A DNA stretch of 23,897 nucleotides from an uncultured Burkholderiales bacterium (GCA_946480465.1 CAMLJY010000080.1:1-23897); one strand, 5' to 3'. Numbered from the stretch's first letter, positions 15,964 to 23,554 are shown. Notes: generated by a model from the letters alone, not told the origin. Numbers and translations: made by a program.

Positions 15964-17106
15964 ATGAAGCTGCTGCTGAAAACACTGGTCGCCACCGCCG
16001 CGACCGCACTGCTGGCTGCTGCGCCTGCCTGGGCCGACGTCACCGTCGGCATCAGCCTGCCGCTGACGGGCCCGGCGTCCGGCCTGGGCATCCCGATGCA
16101 GAACCAGTTCAAGCTGTGGCCGCAGACCATCGGCGGCGAGAAGGTCAAGCTGATCATCCTGGACGACGCCACCGACCCGACCAAGGGCGTGCAGAACGCG
16201 CGCCGCTTCGTCACCGAGGACAAGGTGGACATCATCATCGGCTCGGCGGCCACGCCGGTGGCCATCCCGATGGCCGACGTGGCGGCTGAATCGGGCACGG
16301 TGCAGCTGGCCGCCTCGCCGGCCGGCCTGCCGCCGGGCAAGGACGCCTGGACCTTCCGCCTGCCGCAGTCGAACTCCGTCATGGCGTTCGCGATGCTCAA
16401 CCTGATGCGCAAGCAGAACGTCAAGACGGTGGGCTTCCTGGGCTACACCGACGCCTACGGCGAGCAGTGGCTGAAGGAATTCACGGCGCTGGCCGAGAAG
16501 GTGGGCATCAAGGTGATCGCGGCCGAACGCTTCGCGCGCAGCGACACCAGCGTGACCGCACAGGCGCTGAAGCTGACCGCCGCCAACCCCGACGCGATGC
16601 TGATCGTGGCCTCGGGCTCCGGTGCGGCGATGCCGCAGAAGGCCATCGTCGAGCGCGGCTACAAGGGCAAGATCTACCAGACCCACGCCGCGGCCACGCG
16701 CGACCTGATGCGCATCGGCGGCAAGGACGTCGAGGGCACCTACGTCGTCTCGGGCCCCGCGGTGGTGGGTGAACTGCTGCCCGACAGCCACCCGTCCAAG
16801 CAGGTCGCGATCGACTTCGTGACCAAGTACGAAAAGGCCTACGGCGCCGGCTCGCGCAACCAGTTCGCGGGCCACGCCTACGATGCGCAGATCGTGCTGG
16901 AGAAGGTGGTGCCGGTGGCCCTGAAGAAGGCCAAGCCGGGCACGCCGGAGTTCCGCGCCGCGCTGAAGGACGCCATCGAGAACATGGGCCAGACCATCTT
17001 CTCGCACGGCATCATGAACTGGACCAAGGACGACCACTGGGGCTACACCAACAAGACCGGCGTGATGCTGAAGGTGGTCAAGGGCGACTGGGCCTACGAG
17101 GACTGA
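15964..17106 (+). CDS. Periplasmic substrate-binding protein of Liv-type ABC importer
   Basis: A 380-residue binding protein of the branched-chain amino acid/aromatic acid class (Peripla_BP_6 fold). A typical Sec signal ends in APAWA with cleavage before Asp25, and the mature N-terminus VTVGISLPLTGPASGLG is the classic opening of this family. The ATG at 15964 was preferred over in-frame codons further upstream because AAGGAG (15952-15957) sits 6 bp before it and the signal peptide begins there. Members linked to CoA ligase genes bind phenylpropanoids or hydroxybenzoates; that substrate range is inferred from context (compare the couP-type genes of Rhodopseudomonas). Confidence 0.93.
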   Translation: MKLLLKTLVATAATALLAAAPAWADVTVGISLPLTGPASGLGIPMQNQFKLWPQTIGGEKVKLIILDDATDPTKGVQNARRFVTEDKVDIIIGSAATPVAIPMADVAAESGTVQLAASPAGLPPGKDAWTFRLPQSNSVMAFAMLNLMRKQNVKTVGFLGYTDAYGEQWLKEFTALAEKVGIKVIAAERFARSDTSVTAQALKLTAANPDAMLIVASGSGAAMPQKAIVERGYKGKIYQTHAAATRDLMRIGGKDVEGTYVVSGPAVVGELLPDSHPSKQVAIDFVTKYEKAYGAGSRNQFAGHAYDAQIVLEKVVPVALKKAKPGTPEFRAALKDAIENMGQTIFSHGIMNWTKDDHWGYTNKTGVMLKVVKGDWAYED

Positions 17107-17125
17107 CACCGGGTGATGAAGCGCC

Positions 17126-17145
17126 GCGCGGCGTGGGCGCCGCGC
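17126..17145 (+). promoter_or_regulatory. Intra-operon hairpin after the binding-protein gene
   Basis: A perfect 8-bp stem, GCGCGGCG-TGGG-CGCCGCGC, starts 20 bp after the binding-protein stop. No T-run follows. In importer operons such structures often protect the upstream mRNA or partly terminate, so that the binding protein is made in excess over the membrane subunits. The rest of the 151-bp gap to the permease shows no other feature. Confidence 0.4.
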
Positions 17146-17257
17146 CCCGCCGCCGCCGCGCGCGCGCCCGGCACCGGCCTGCCGCGACCTGGCGCCGCAA
17201 CGCGGGGCCGGAGCGCTCCTTCGATGTCTTCCGCTGTACGGACACCCTCCCGCCCCC

Positions 17258-18295
17258 ATGGACCTTTCCATCGCGAGCATCCTGGCGCTCGATGGCGTCA
17301 CCAACGGCGCGATCTATGCGCTGCTGGCCCTGGCCACCGTGCTGGTCTTCGCCGTCACCCGCGTCATCTTCATCCCGCAGGGTGAATTCGTCGCCTTCGG
17401 CGCGCTGACGCTGGCGGTGCTGCAGCTGGGCCAGGTGCCCGGCACCGTGTGGTTCCTGCTGGTGCTGGCCGGGGCCGCGGCCATCGGCGAACTGGTGCAG
17501 GGGCTGCGCCAGCGGCGGGGCGGCAGGCGCATCGCGCTGCAGGTGCTGCGCGTGCTGGCCTATCCGGTGGCGATCTCGCTCGTCACCATCTGGGCCGCGC
17601 CGAAGAACTTTCCGCTGCTGGTGCAGGCGCTGCTGACGCTGGCGCTGGTCACGCCCTTCGGGCCGCTGATCTACCGCCTGGCCTATGAGTCGCTGGCCGA
17701 CGCGACCGTGCTGGTGCTGCTGATCGTCTCGGTGGGCGTGCATTTCGCGCTGACCGGGCTGGGCCTGTTCTTCTTCGGCGCCGAGGGCTTCCGCAACCCC
17801 AGCTTCTGGGATGCGCGCTTCAGCGTGGGGCCGCTCACTTTCAGTGGACAGACGCTGATCATCTTCCTGGCCTCGGTGGCGCTGATCGTCTCGCTGTGGC
17901 TGTTCTTCGAACGCTCGCTGTACGGCAAGGCGCTGCGGGCGACAGCAGTCAATCGGCTGGGCGCGCGGCTGATGGGCATCTCGTCCGATTCGGCAGGGCG
18001 CCTCACCTTCACGATGGCGGCCTTCATCGGCGCCCTGTCCGGCCTGCTGATCGGCCCGACCACCACCGTCTTCTACGACTCGGGTTTCCTCATCGGCCTG
18101 AAAGGCTTCGTGGCCGCGGTGTTCGCGGGCCTCGCCAGCTACCCGCAGGCGCTGCTGGGCGCGCTGGTGGTGGGCCTGCTGGAAAGCTTCGGTTCCTTCT
18201 GGGCCAGCGCGTTCAAGGAGGTCATCGTCTTCGGTTCCATCATTCCGGTGCTGCTGTGGCGATCACTGACCGACCCGCACGGGGAGGAACACTGA
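17258..18295 (+). CDS. LivH-type ABC importer permease
   Basis: A 345-residue, highly hydrophobic protein starting [26 protein letters not shown], the recognisable first segment of LivH permeases, and ending with the cytoplasmic coupling region and repeated Gly/Ala-rich helices ([20 protein letters not shown]). It is some 50 residues longer than E. coli LivH, with extra hydrophilic and hydrophobic sequence after the second helix (about residues 75-135, including [10 protein letters not shown]). Together with the next two genes it forms the membrane and ATPase part of the importer. The stop overlaps the next start by one base (TGATG). Confidence 0.93.
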   Translation: MDLSIASILALDGVTNGAIYALLALATVLVFAVTRVIFIPQGEFVAFGALTLAVLQLGQVPGTVWFLLVLAGAAAIGELVQGLRQRRGGRRIALQVLRVLAYPVAISLVTIWAAPKNFPLLVQALLTLALVTPFGPLIYRLAYESLADATVLVLLIVSVGVHFALTGLGLFFFGAEGFRNPSFWDARFSVGPLTFSGQTLIIFLASVALIVSLWLFFERSLYGKALRATAVNRLGARLMGISSDSAGRLTFTMAAFIGALSGLLIGPTTTVFYDSGFLIGLKGFVAAVFAGLASYPQALLGALVVGLLESFGSFWASAFKEVIVFGSIIPVLLWRSLTDPHGEEH

Positions 18296-20064
18296 TGGCC
18301 GCGCTGCAACGCTTCGGGCTCCCGGTGTTCGCGATCGTGATGCTGGCGCTGCCGGCACTGCCGCTGCCGGAGTTCTGGATCACCCAGCTCAACTACATCG
18401 GCCTCTATGCCATCGTCTCGCTCGGCCTGGTGCTGCTGACCGGCGTGGCCGGCCTCACGTCCTTCGGCCAGGCGGCCTTCGTCGGCGTGGGCGCGTACAC
18501 GGCCGCCTTCCTGGCGACCAAGATGGGCGTGTCGCCCTGGCTCACGCTCTTCATCGGCATCGGATTGAGCGTGCTGGTGGCCCTGGTGCTGGGCGCCATC
18601 ACGCTGCGCATGTCCGGCCACTACCTGCCGCTGGCCACCATCGCCTGGGGCCTGACGATCTACTACACCATGTCCAACATGGACTGGCTGGGCAAGTACG
18701 ACGGCATCCTGGGCGTGCCGCCGATCACCTTGGGCGGCATCAACCTGGGCAGCGGGCGCGGCATCTACGTGCTGATCTGGCTGTTCGCGCTGGCTGGCGC
18801 GGTGGCCGTCATGCACCTGCTCGATTCGCGTCCCGGCCGCGCCATCCGCTCGCTGAAGACGGGCACCACGATGGCCGAGGCCATGGGCATTTCCACGCTG
18901 CGCTACAAGATCATCGCCTTCGTGCTGGCGGCGGTGCTGGCCTCTGTCTCGGGTTGGCTGTTCGCGCACTTCCAGCGCACCGTCAACCCGTCGCCCTTCG
19001 GGCTCAACAAGGGCATCGAATACCTCTTCATGGCGGTGCTGGGCGGCGTAGGGCATGTGTGGGGTGCCTTCGTCGGTGCCGGCGTGGTCAAGCTGATCGA
19101 GGACCAGCTGCAGGTGCTGTTGCCCAAGATCATCGGCACCAGCGGCAACTTCGAAATCATCGTCTTCGGCCTGGTGCTGGTGGCGGTGCTGAAGTACGCG
19201 CCCAACGGCCTGTGGACCTTCATCACCGACCGCCTGCCGCGCCGCAACCGCGTGCGCGACTGGGCCGACGCGCCGAAGCTGCCGGCGCGCGACAAGCCCG
19301 CGCGCGGCACGCCGCTGCTGGAAGTGGACGCGGTGCGCAAGGAGTTCGGCGGCCTGGTGGCGGTGAACGACGTCTCGTTCGACATGAACGCCGGCGACAT
19401 CTTCGGCCTGATCGGGCCCAACGGCGCGGGCAAGTCCACCACCTTCAACCTGATCACCGGCGTGCTGTCGCTCACGCGCGGCCAGGTGCGCTTCGCCGGC
19501 CAGCGCATCGACGGGCTGCCGTCGCGCGCCATCGCGCGGCGCGGCGTCAGCCGCACCTTCCAGCACGTGAAGATGATCCCGGAGATGACGGTGCTGGAGA
19601 ACGTGGCGCTGGGCGGTTATCTGCGCAGCCGCTCGGGCACCTTGCGCGCGATGCTGCGGCTGGACCGGGCGGAAGAGCGGCAGCTCTTCGCGGAGGCCGA
19701 GGCGCAGCTGCGGCGCATCGGCATGGCCGAGCAGATGCACGAGCTGGCGGGCAACCTGGCGCTGGGGCCGCAGCGGCTGATGGAGATCGCGCGGGCGCTG
19801 TGCACCGATCCGTCGCTCTTGCTGCTGGACGAGCCGGCCGCCGGCCTGCGCCACAAGGAGAAGCAGGCGCTGGCCGCGGTGCTGCGGCAGCTGAAGGCCG
19901 AGGGCTTGAGCATCCTGCTGGTCGAGCACGACATGGACTTCGTGATGGGCCTGGTCGACCGCATCGTCGTGATGGAGTTCGGCACGCGGCTGATCGAAGG
20001 CACGCCGCAGGAAGTGCAGGCGAGCCCCGCGGTGCGGGCGGCCTACCTGGGGACGGAGCATTGA
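18295..20064 (+). CDS. LivM permease-LivG ATPase fusion protein
   Basis: A 589-residue fusion. Residues 1-310 form a LivM permease (SLGLVLLTGVAGLTSFGQAAF, then several helices) and residues 338-589 a LivG ATPase, joined by a basic linker (PRRNRVRDW). ATPase motifs: Walker A GPNGAGKST (374-382), Q-loop Gln423, Walker B LLLLDEP (Asp512, Glu513) and switch His545. The signature motif reads LALGPQR (488-494), so the usual serine of LSxGQ is Ala; a retained Gly491 suggests it still works. Such permease-ATPase fusions recur in Burkholderiales importers. The start at 18295 has GGGGAGG about 7 bp upstream and overlaps the livH stop, so it is preferred over in-frame upstream codons. Confidence 0.93.
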   Translation: MAALQRFGLPVFAIVMLALPALPLPEFWITQLNYIGLYAIVSLGLVLLTGVAGLTSFGQAAFVGVGAYTAAFLATKMGVSPWLTLFIGIGLSVLVALVLGAITLRMSGHYLPLATIAWGLTIYYTMSNMDWLGKYDGILGVPPITLGGINLGSGRGIYVLIWLFALAGAVAVMHLLDSRPGRAIRSLKTGTTMAEAMGISTLRYKIIAFVLAAVLASVSGWLFAHFQRTVNPSPFGLNKGIEYLFMAVLGGVGHVWGAFVGAGVVKLIEDQLQVLLPKIIGTSGNFEIIVFGLVLVAVLKYAPNGLWTFITDRLPRRNRVRDWADAPKLPARDKPARGTPLLEVDAVRKEFGGLVAVNDVSFDMNAGDIFGLIGPNGAGKSTTFNLITGVLSLTRGQVRFAGQRIDGLPSRAIARRGVSRTFQHVKMIPEMTVLENVALGGYLRSRSGTLRAMLRLDRAEERQLFAEAEAQLRRIGMAEQMHELAGNLALGPQRLMEIARALCTDPSLLLLDEPAAGLRHKEKQALAAVLRQLKAEGLSILLVEHDMDFVMGLVDRIVVMEFGTRLIEGTPQEVQASPAVRAAYLGTEH

Positions 20065-20066
20065 CG

Positions 20067-20804
20067 ATGAACAGCCCCTTGCTGAAAGTCACCGGCCTGC
20101 ACGCCGGCTACGGCCGGGCCGAGGTGCTCACCGGCCTCGATTTCGAGGTGCAGGCCGGCCAGGTCGTCACCATCATCGGCCCCAACGGGGCCGGCAAGTC
20201 GACCACGCTGAATGCGCTGATGGCGGTGCTGCCGTCGCGGGGCCGCATCGTGTTCGATGGTGTCGACCTCGGCGAGCTGACGCTCGAAGAACGCGTGATG
20301 CTCGGCCTGGCCCTGGTGCCCGAGAAGCGCGAGCTGTTCGGCACCATGCCGGTGGAAGACAACCTGGTGCTGGGCGGCTACCGCGCGATGAAGCAGCGGG
20401 TGCCGCACTGGCGCCGCGAGCTGGACCGGGTCTACGCGCTGTTCCCGCGGCTGAAGGAACGGCGCATGCAGCTGGCCGGCACGCTGTCCGGCGGCGAGCG
20501 GCAGATGCTGGCGGTGGGCCGGGCGCTGATGTCGGGCCCGAAGCTGCTGATGCTGGACGAGCCCAGCCTGGGGCTGGCGCCGCTGATCGTGCGCGAGATC
20601 TTCCGCATCATCGAGCAGCTGCGCGCGCAGGGCACCAGCATCCTGCTGATCGAGCAGAACGCGCGCGCCGCGCTCGAGGTGGCCGACCATGGCTACGTGC
20701 TGGAAACAGGCAGCTTCGCGCTGCACGGGCCGGCCCCGGACTTGGCCGGCGACCCGCGCGTGATCGACACCTACCTCGGTGCCGCGCGCCAGCGGGCCGG
20801 ATGA
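20067..20804 (+). CDS. LivF-type ABC importer ATPase
   Basis: A 245-residue ATPase with Walker A GPNGAGKST (38-46), a canonical LSGGE signature (140-144), Walker B LLMLDEP (Asp164, Glu165), and the LivF-specific EKRELFGTMPVEDNL and SLGLAPLIV segments. It pairs with the ATPase half of the preceding fusion to power import. Two bases separate it from the fusion gene and its stop overlaps the MarR start as ATGA. Confidence 0.95.
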   Translation: MNSPLLKVTGLHAGYGRAEVLTGLDFEVQAGQVVTIIGPNGAGKSTTLNALMAVLPSRGRIVFDGVDLGELTLEERVMLGLALVPEKRELFGTMPVEDNLVLGGYRAMKQRVPHWRRELDRVYALFPRLKERRMQLAGTLSGGERQMLAVGRALMSGPKLLMLDEPSLGLAPLIVREIFRIIEQLRAQGTSILLIEQNARAALEVADHGYVLETGSFALHGPAPDLAGDPRVIDTYLGAARQRAG

Positions 20805-21316
20805 TGAACAGCCCCCCGCGAAGCGCCAGGCCCGCGGCCGCGCCCGCCGCCGCAGGCCCGGACCCCGAACGCGTGGGCATGGCGCCCGAGGTGTCGCTGG
20901 GCCCCTTGGCCGAGGTGCTGGGCTACCACATCGCGCAGGCGGCGGTGGCCACGGTGGAACTGTTCGAGCGCCACATCGGGCAGCGCTTCGAGCTGCGCAA
21001 GGTCGAGTTCTCGATCCTGATGCTGCTGCTGGCCAACCCGAGGCTGACACCCAAAAGGCTCGGCCAGGTGCTGGCGCTGACGCCGCCCAACCTCACGCTG
21101 CTGCTGGACCGGCTGCAGCAGCGTGGCCTGCTGCTGCGCGAGCGCAGCGAAGTCGACCGCCGCTCGCAGAACATCGTGTTGACGGCCGAGGGCCGGGCGC
21201 TGGCGCAGGCGGCAGCCGAGGCTGCCGTGCCGATGGAGGGCGAGTTACACCCGCGATTGACGGCCGCGGAGCGGGCGCTGCTGATCGAACTGTTGCGAAA
21301 GGTCAGCGGGCGCTGA
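20801..21316 (+). CDS. MarR-family transcriptional regulator
   Basis: A 171-residue winged-helix regulator. A low-complexity Ala/Pro N-terminus (about 30 residues) precedes the dimerisation helices; the DNA-binding domain spans about 64-130, with LTPKRLGQVLALTPPNLTLLLDRL as helix-turn-helix and the wing RSEVDRRSQNIVLT, the conserved D-x-R of MarR proteins. It ends the catabolic/import operon, overlapping livF by 4 bp. MarR proteins such as CouR repress hydroxycinnamate genes and are released by the aryl-CoA thioester; I infer the same here, with operators in the 11856-12011 spacer. A second ATG lies one codon downstream and would also serve. Confidence 0.93.
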   Translation: MMNSPPRSARPAAAPAAAGPDPERVGMAPEVSLGPLAEVLGYHIAQAAVATVELFERHIGQRFELRKVEFSILMLLLANPRLTPKRLGQVLALTPPNLTLLLDRLQQRGLLLRERSEVDRRSQNIVLTAEGRALAQAAAEAAVPMEGELHPRLTAAERALLIELLRKVSGR

Positions 21317-21412
21317 TCCGGGTGCGCGCTGGCCGGCGCGCAGCGCGCTCATGCGCGAGCGGCGCAGCAGTTCGCGCTTCTGCAGGATCATCAGGCGGCT
21401 GCGGGTGGTCAT
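21245..21412 (-). CDS. Candidate small basic protein, 55 residues
   Basis: A short frame starting MTTRSRLMILQKRELLRRSR, with GGAG 8 bases ahead of the ATG on the minus strand. The N-terminal pattern (RL, LQKRELLRRS) faintly recalls small YqjK-like proteins, but the membrane helix of that family is absent and the C-terminal third runs antisense through the end of the MarR gene, where the sequence looks unselected. It may be a genuine small gene, a decayed remnant or chance. Confidence 0.22.
   Translation of the reverse strand: MTTRSRLMILQKRELLRRSRMSALRAGQRAPGSAPADLSQQFDQQRPLRGRQSRV
21323..21342 (+). terminator. Hairpin after the MarR gene
   Basis: TGCGCGC (21323-21329) pairs perfectly with GCGCGCA (21336-21342) across the loop TGGCCG, 7 bp after the regulator stop. 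It lacks a T-run, so termination here would be weak or Rho-dependent. Confidence 0.33.
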
Positions 21413-21673
21413 GTCGTGCTCCGGAAGTGAATACCGATCGAGGGGCAATCGTCGGGCCCGCCGGTTGCAATCGGGTTGCGCTGCACGCGGTTTCCGTTGC
21501 GAAAGTCGCAGTCGGCGGGGCGCGCCGGCGTTGGCCGTGGTTCCTGTCACGGCGTGCTTCACGCAGCTTTACCCAGCTTCACCATCCGCCGGTGAACGGG
21601 GCGGCCGCGGGGCTCGTTGTGTGGCCATGGGAGCGGATGGTCCGGATCCCAAAGCTACAAAGGAAGCAGCAAG
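21343..21673. other. Intergenic region upstream of the Asp-repeat protein
   Basis: Apart from the small minus-strand frame, this stretch holds two short hairpins, GCCGTG-N8-CACGGC and GCGTG-CTT-CACGC, near 21532-21565, and a slightly AT-richer stretch around them. These may belong to the promoter region of the next gene. I found no convincing -35/-10 pair and no further coding sequence. Confidence 0.3.
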
Positions 21674-22135
21674 ATGAACAGCAAGACCGTCTTCGCCGGC
21701 CTGGCCCTTGCCGGGGCGCTGGCTGCCGCCGCCCCGGCCCATGCCGGCGGCAACGTGCAGTGGTCCGTCACCATCGGTGCGCCGCTGCCCGCGGTCGTGG
21801 TGCGCGACACCTACTACCCCTACCACCGCCCGCCGGTGGTCGTGGCCCCGCGCTACGTCGGCCACTGGGATCGTGACCGCGACGGCATTCCGGACCGCCA
21901 TGACCGGACCTACAACCCGCGCTGGGACCGCGATGGCGATGGCATTGCGAACCGCCACGACCGCCACCCGGACGGGCGCCGCGGCCACGGCAGGGGCGAT
22001 CGGGATGGCGACGGCGTGCCCAACCGCCACGACCGCCACCCGGACGGCCGCCACGGCCACGGCTGGGCCGACCGCGACCACGACGGCGTGCCCAACCGCT
22101 ACGACCGTCACGACCGTAATCCGCACCGCGGCTGA
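21674..22135 (+). CDS. Secreted protein with thrombospondin type-3-like Asp-rich repeats
   Basis: A 153-residue protein with a Sec signal (cleavage after AHA, residue 24). A short Tyr/Pro-rich stretch (YYPYHRPP, 47-54) is followed by four calcium-binding-like motifs: DRDRDGIPDRHD (66-77), DRDGDGIANRHD (85-96), DRDGDGVPNRHD (109-120) and DRDHDGVPNRYD (133-144). This is the DxDxDGxxDxxD pattern of thrombospondin type-3 repeats, with His, Arg and Gly between units. Likely periplasmic or exported and able to bind calcium or other divalent metal; the many His residues also suit transition metals. No enzyme domain. AAGGAAG precedes the ATG and a strong terminator follows, so it is a single-gene unit. 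Specific function unknown. Confidence 0.82.
   Translation: MNSKTVFAGLALAGALAAAAPAHAGGNVQWSVTIGAPLPAVVVRDTYYPYHRPPVVVAPRYVGHWDRDRDGIPDRHDRTYNPRWDRDGDGIANRHDRHPDGRRGHGRGDRDGDGVPNRHDRHPDGRHGHGWADRDHDGVPNRYDRHDRNPHRG
21869..22108 (+). repeat. Four in-frame DxDxDG repeats
   Basis: The DNA coding for the four Asp-rich motifs is itself repetitive: units begin 19, 24 and 24 codons apart, and GACCGCCACCCGGACGG occurs twice. The last three units are most alike, suggesting recent duplication within the gene. Copy number could vary between strains. Confidence 0.65.
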
Positions 22136-22144
22136 TCCGCGATC

Positions 22145-22167
22145 CAGGAAGCCGACGGGGCTTCCTG
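22145..22167 (+). terminator. First of two tandem terminator hairpins
   Basis: CAGGAAGCC (22145-22153) and GGCTTCCTG (22159-22167) form a perfect 9-bp stem with a 5-base loop, starting 10 bp after the stop of the Asp-repeat gene. It lacks a T-run but directly precedes a second, stronger hairpin. Confidence 0.6.
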
Positions 22168-22180
22168 AACGGCTGACGGG

Positions 22181-22203
22181 CGGGCGCCTTCGGGCGCCCG
22201 TTT
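22181..22203 (+). terminator. Rho-independent terminator with TTCG loop
   Basis: CGGGCGCC-TTCG-GGCGCCCG is a perfect 8-bp stem closed by the extra-stable TTCG tetraloop and followed by TTTCCGTTTC. It is the clearest intrinsic terminator in the window and ends the Asp-repeat protein gene. Confidence 0.8.
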
Positions 22204-22545
22204 CCGTTTCGGGACCGCGCTTCTTCGCGGCCGGCCGCGCGTCGCGACGGTTCGGGAATGCCCCGGAACGTGCCGCCGCCGCCCGCTGCCGGGCACGACG
22301 GCCGGGCCGGCCGCCTCGGTCGGTGGCTGGCGCTCGCGCGGTATCTTCCGCATCTCGCCTCCGGACCGGTGCGGCCGGGCCCCCGCGACCGTGCCGGGGT
22401 CGCCCAGGCCGGCAGGCCACCCGGTGCGGCCCGGCACCCCGATCAACCCGCCCCGAATCTTTTTTTCGCTCCGCTGAATCCTTTCGCCGCCGCCATCCCT
22501 CCTTGCCTGCGATGCCCCCGCTTACGGGCAGATCGAGGTGAAGAG
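22204..22545. other. Intergenic region upstream of the sigma-factor operon
   Basis: About 340 bp with no gene I can support. It contains a seven-base T-run (22460-22466) in AATCTTTTTTTCG, unusual for this composition, and a GGAAC (22265-22269) of the kind used as a -35 box by ECF sigma factors, but no matching -10 at a proper distance. The promoter of the following operon must lie here or nearby. Confidence 0.3.
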
Positions 22546-22758
22546 ATGCTGTATCGCAAGAACATGGGAACCAAGGAACGCGTGGCTCGCCTGCTGGGCG
22601 GCGCGCTGATCGCCGGCTGCGCACTGATGCAGGTCGGCTTCACCCCGCTCGGCTTGGTGCTGGCCGGCAGCGGCGTCGTCGCGGCGCTGACCGCGGTGTT
22701 CGGCTTCTGCCCCGCCTGCGCGATGGTGGGCCGGCGTCCGGTCGAGGGCCGCCGCTGA
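22546..22758 (+). CDS. DUF2892-like small membrane protein with CPAC motif
   Basis: A 70-residue protein starting MLYRKNMGTKERVARLLGG. The N-terminal N-x-G-x-x-x-R pattern and the GFCPACAMVG ending match the DUF2892/YgaP-type transmembrane family, whose usual ending is GFCPLY. Two hydrophobic helices (about 14-32 and 34-55) form a hairpin. The second helix ends in Cys55-Pro-Ala-Cys58, a CxxC pair that could bind a metal or undergo thiol exchange. First gene of a three-gene overlapping operon; its stop shares one base with the sigma factor start. GAGGTGAAG lies ahead of the start. It may work with the sigma factor as a membrane partner, which is inference from context. Confidence 0.75.
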   Translation: MLYRKNMGTKERVARLLGGALIAGCALMQVGFTPLGLVLAGSGVVAALTAVFGFCPACAMVGRRPVEGRR

Positions 22759-23294
22759 TGGCCACCGCCATGCGGCTGGACCACGGTGTCTTCGCCGCGG
22801 CGCAGGCGGGCGACCCGGTCGCGCTGGAACGCCTGCTGCGCGACCTGCAGCCGGACGTGCGCCGCTATGCCCGCCGCCAGTGCCACCGCAGCTCGGCCAT
22901 CGAGGACGTGGTGCAGGAAGCGCTGCTCGTGCTGTACCGCCGCGTCGGCACGGTGCGCGATCCGATGGCGCTGGCCGGCTGGGTGCTGCGTGTCGTCACC
23001 CGCCTGTGCATGCTGCCGGTGCTGGGCTTGACCCGCGGCGCCGAAGCCCTGACCGAACACCACGAGGCCGAGCACTTTGCGCGGCAGCCCACCGACGAGC
23101 TGCGCATCGACCTCGTGCGGGCGCTCGAATCACTGCCCGCGATGTACCGCGAAGTCATCCTGCTGCGCGACATGGAGCAGCTGACCATCGGCGAGGCGGC
23201 CGAGCGCCTGGGCATCACGCGGGAGGCGACGAAGAGCCGGCTGCTGCGGGCGCGCGCGCTGGTGCGCGAGTTCCTGCTGCCGGAGCGCGCGTGA
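22758..23294 (+). CDS. ECF-type RNA polymerase sigma factor
   Basis: A 178-residue sigma-70 family protein with only regions 2 and 4, as in ECF factors. Region 2 spans about 22-85 with the core-binding segment IEDVVQEALLVLYRR (48-62) and GWVLRVVTRL; region 4 spans about 122-175, LPAMYREVILLRDMEQLTIGE, with helix-turn-helix IGEAAERLGITREATKSRLLRAR. It overlaps both flanking membrane-protein genes by one base, so the three are probably translated together. No classical anti-sigma factor (zinc-binding HxxxCxxC or RseA type) is adjacent; the flanking CPxC membrane proteins are the only candidates for that task. Confidence 0.93.
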   Translation: MATAMRLDHGVFAAAQAGDPVALERLLRDLQPDVRRYARRQCHRSSAIEDVVQEALLVLYRRVGTVRDPMALAGWVLRVVTRLCMLPVLGLTRGAEALTEHHEAEHFARQPTDELRIDLVRALESLPAMYREVILLRDMEQLTIGEAAERLGITREATKSRLLRARALVREFLLPERA

Positions 23295-23554
23295 TGCTGC
23301 GCGCCTGGCTCGGCCGCAGCGACAGCGGCCTCTTCGCGACGCGCACGCTCAGCGGCCACCTGCTGCGCGGCGCGGCCGCCTTCGGGCTGATGTACCTCGC
23401 AGTGGCGCAGCAGCAGGCGCATCCACTGCGCGCGCTGGCGGCGGGGCTGGCCGCGCTGCTCGTGATGCGCGGCTGCCCGATGTGCTGGGCCATCGGCCTC
23501 GTCGAGACCGTGCAGCAGCGCCTGGGGCGCGAAAGGCCGGCCGACCCGTCGTGA
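23294..23554 (+). CDS. Small membrane protein with CPMC motif, DUF2892-like
   Basis: An 86-residue protein, TGA/ATG-overlapping with the sigma factor gene. A hydrophobic stretch at about 23-38 (LLRGAAAFGLMYLAVA) and a second at 46-69 (RALAAGLAALLVMRGCPMCWAIGLV) suggest two membrane helices. Cys61-Pro-Met-Cys64 closely parallels the CPAC of the first gene, although here it falls inside the second helix rather than at its end. I think it is a divergent relative of the same family. It has no other recognisable domain. Its position after the sigma factor, where an anti-sigma gene normally stands, suggests a regulatory role, but this is inference. Confidence 0.6.
   Translation: MLRAWLGRSDSGLFATRTLSGHLLRGAAAFGLMYLAVAQQQAHPLRALAAGLAALLVMRGCPMCWAIGLVETVQQRLGRERPADPS

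Noticed and set aside
18139..20061. A 640-codon minus-strand frame opposite the permease-ATPase fusion
   Set aside because: Antisense shadow with Gln/His/Arg-rich sequence; the plus strand encodes complete ABC motifs.
22460..22466. Seven-base T-run as a terminator tail
   Set aside because: The nearest hairpin (GGTGC/GCACC) is about 25 bases upstream with no adjoining stem, so it does not form an intrinsic terminator.
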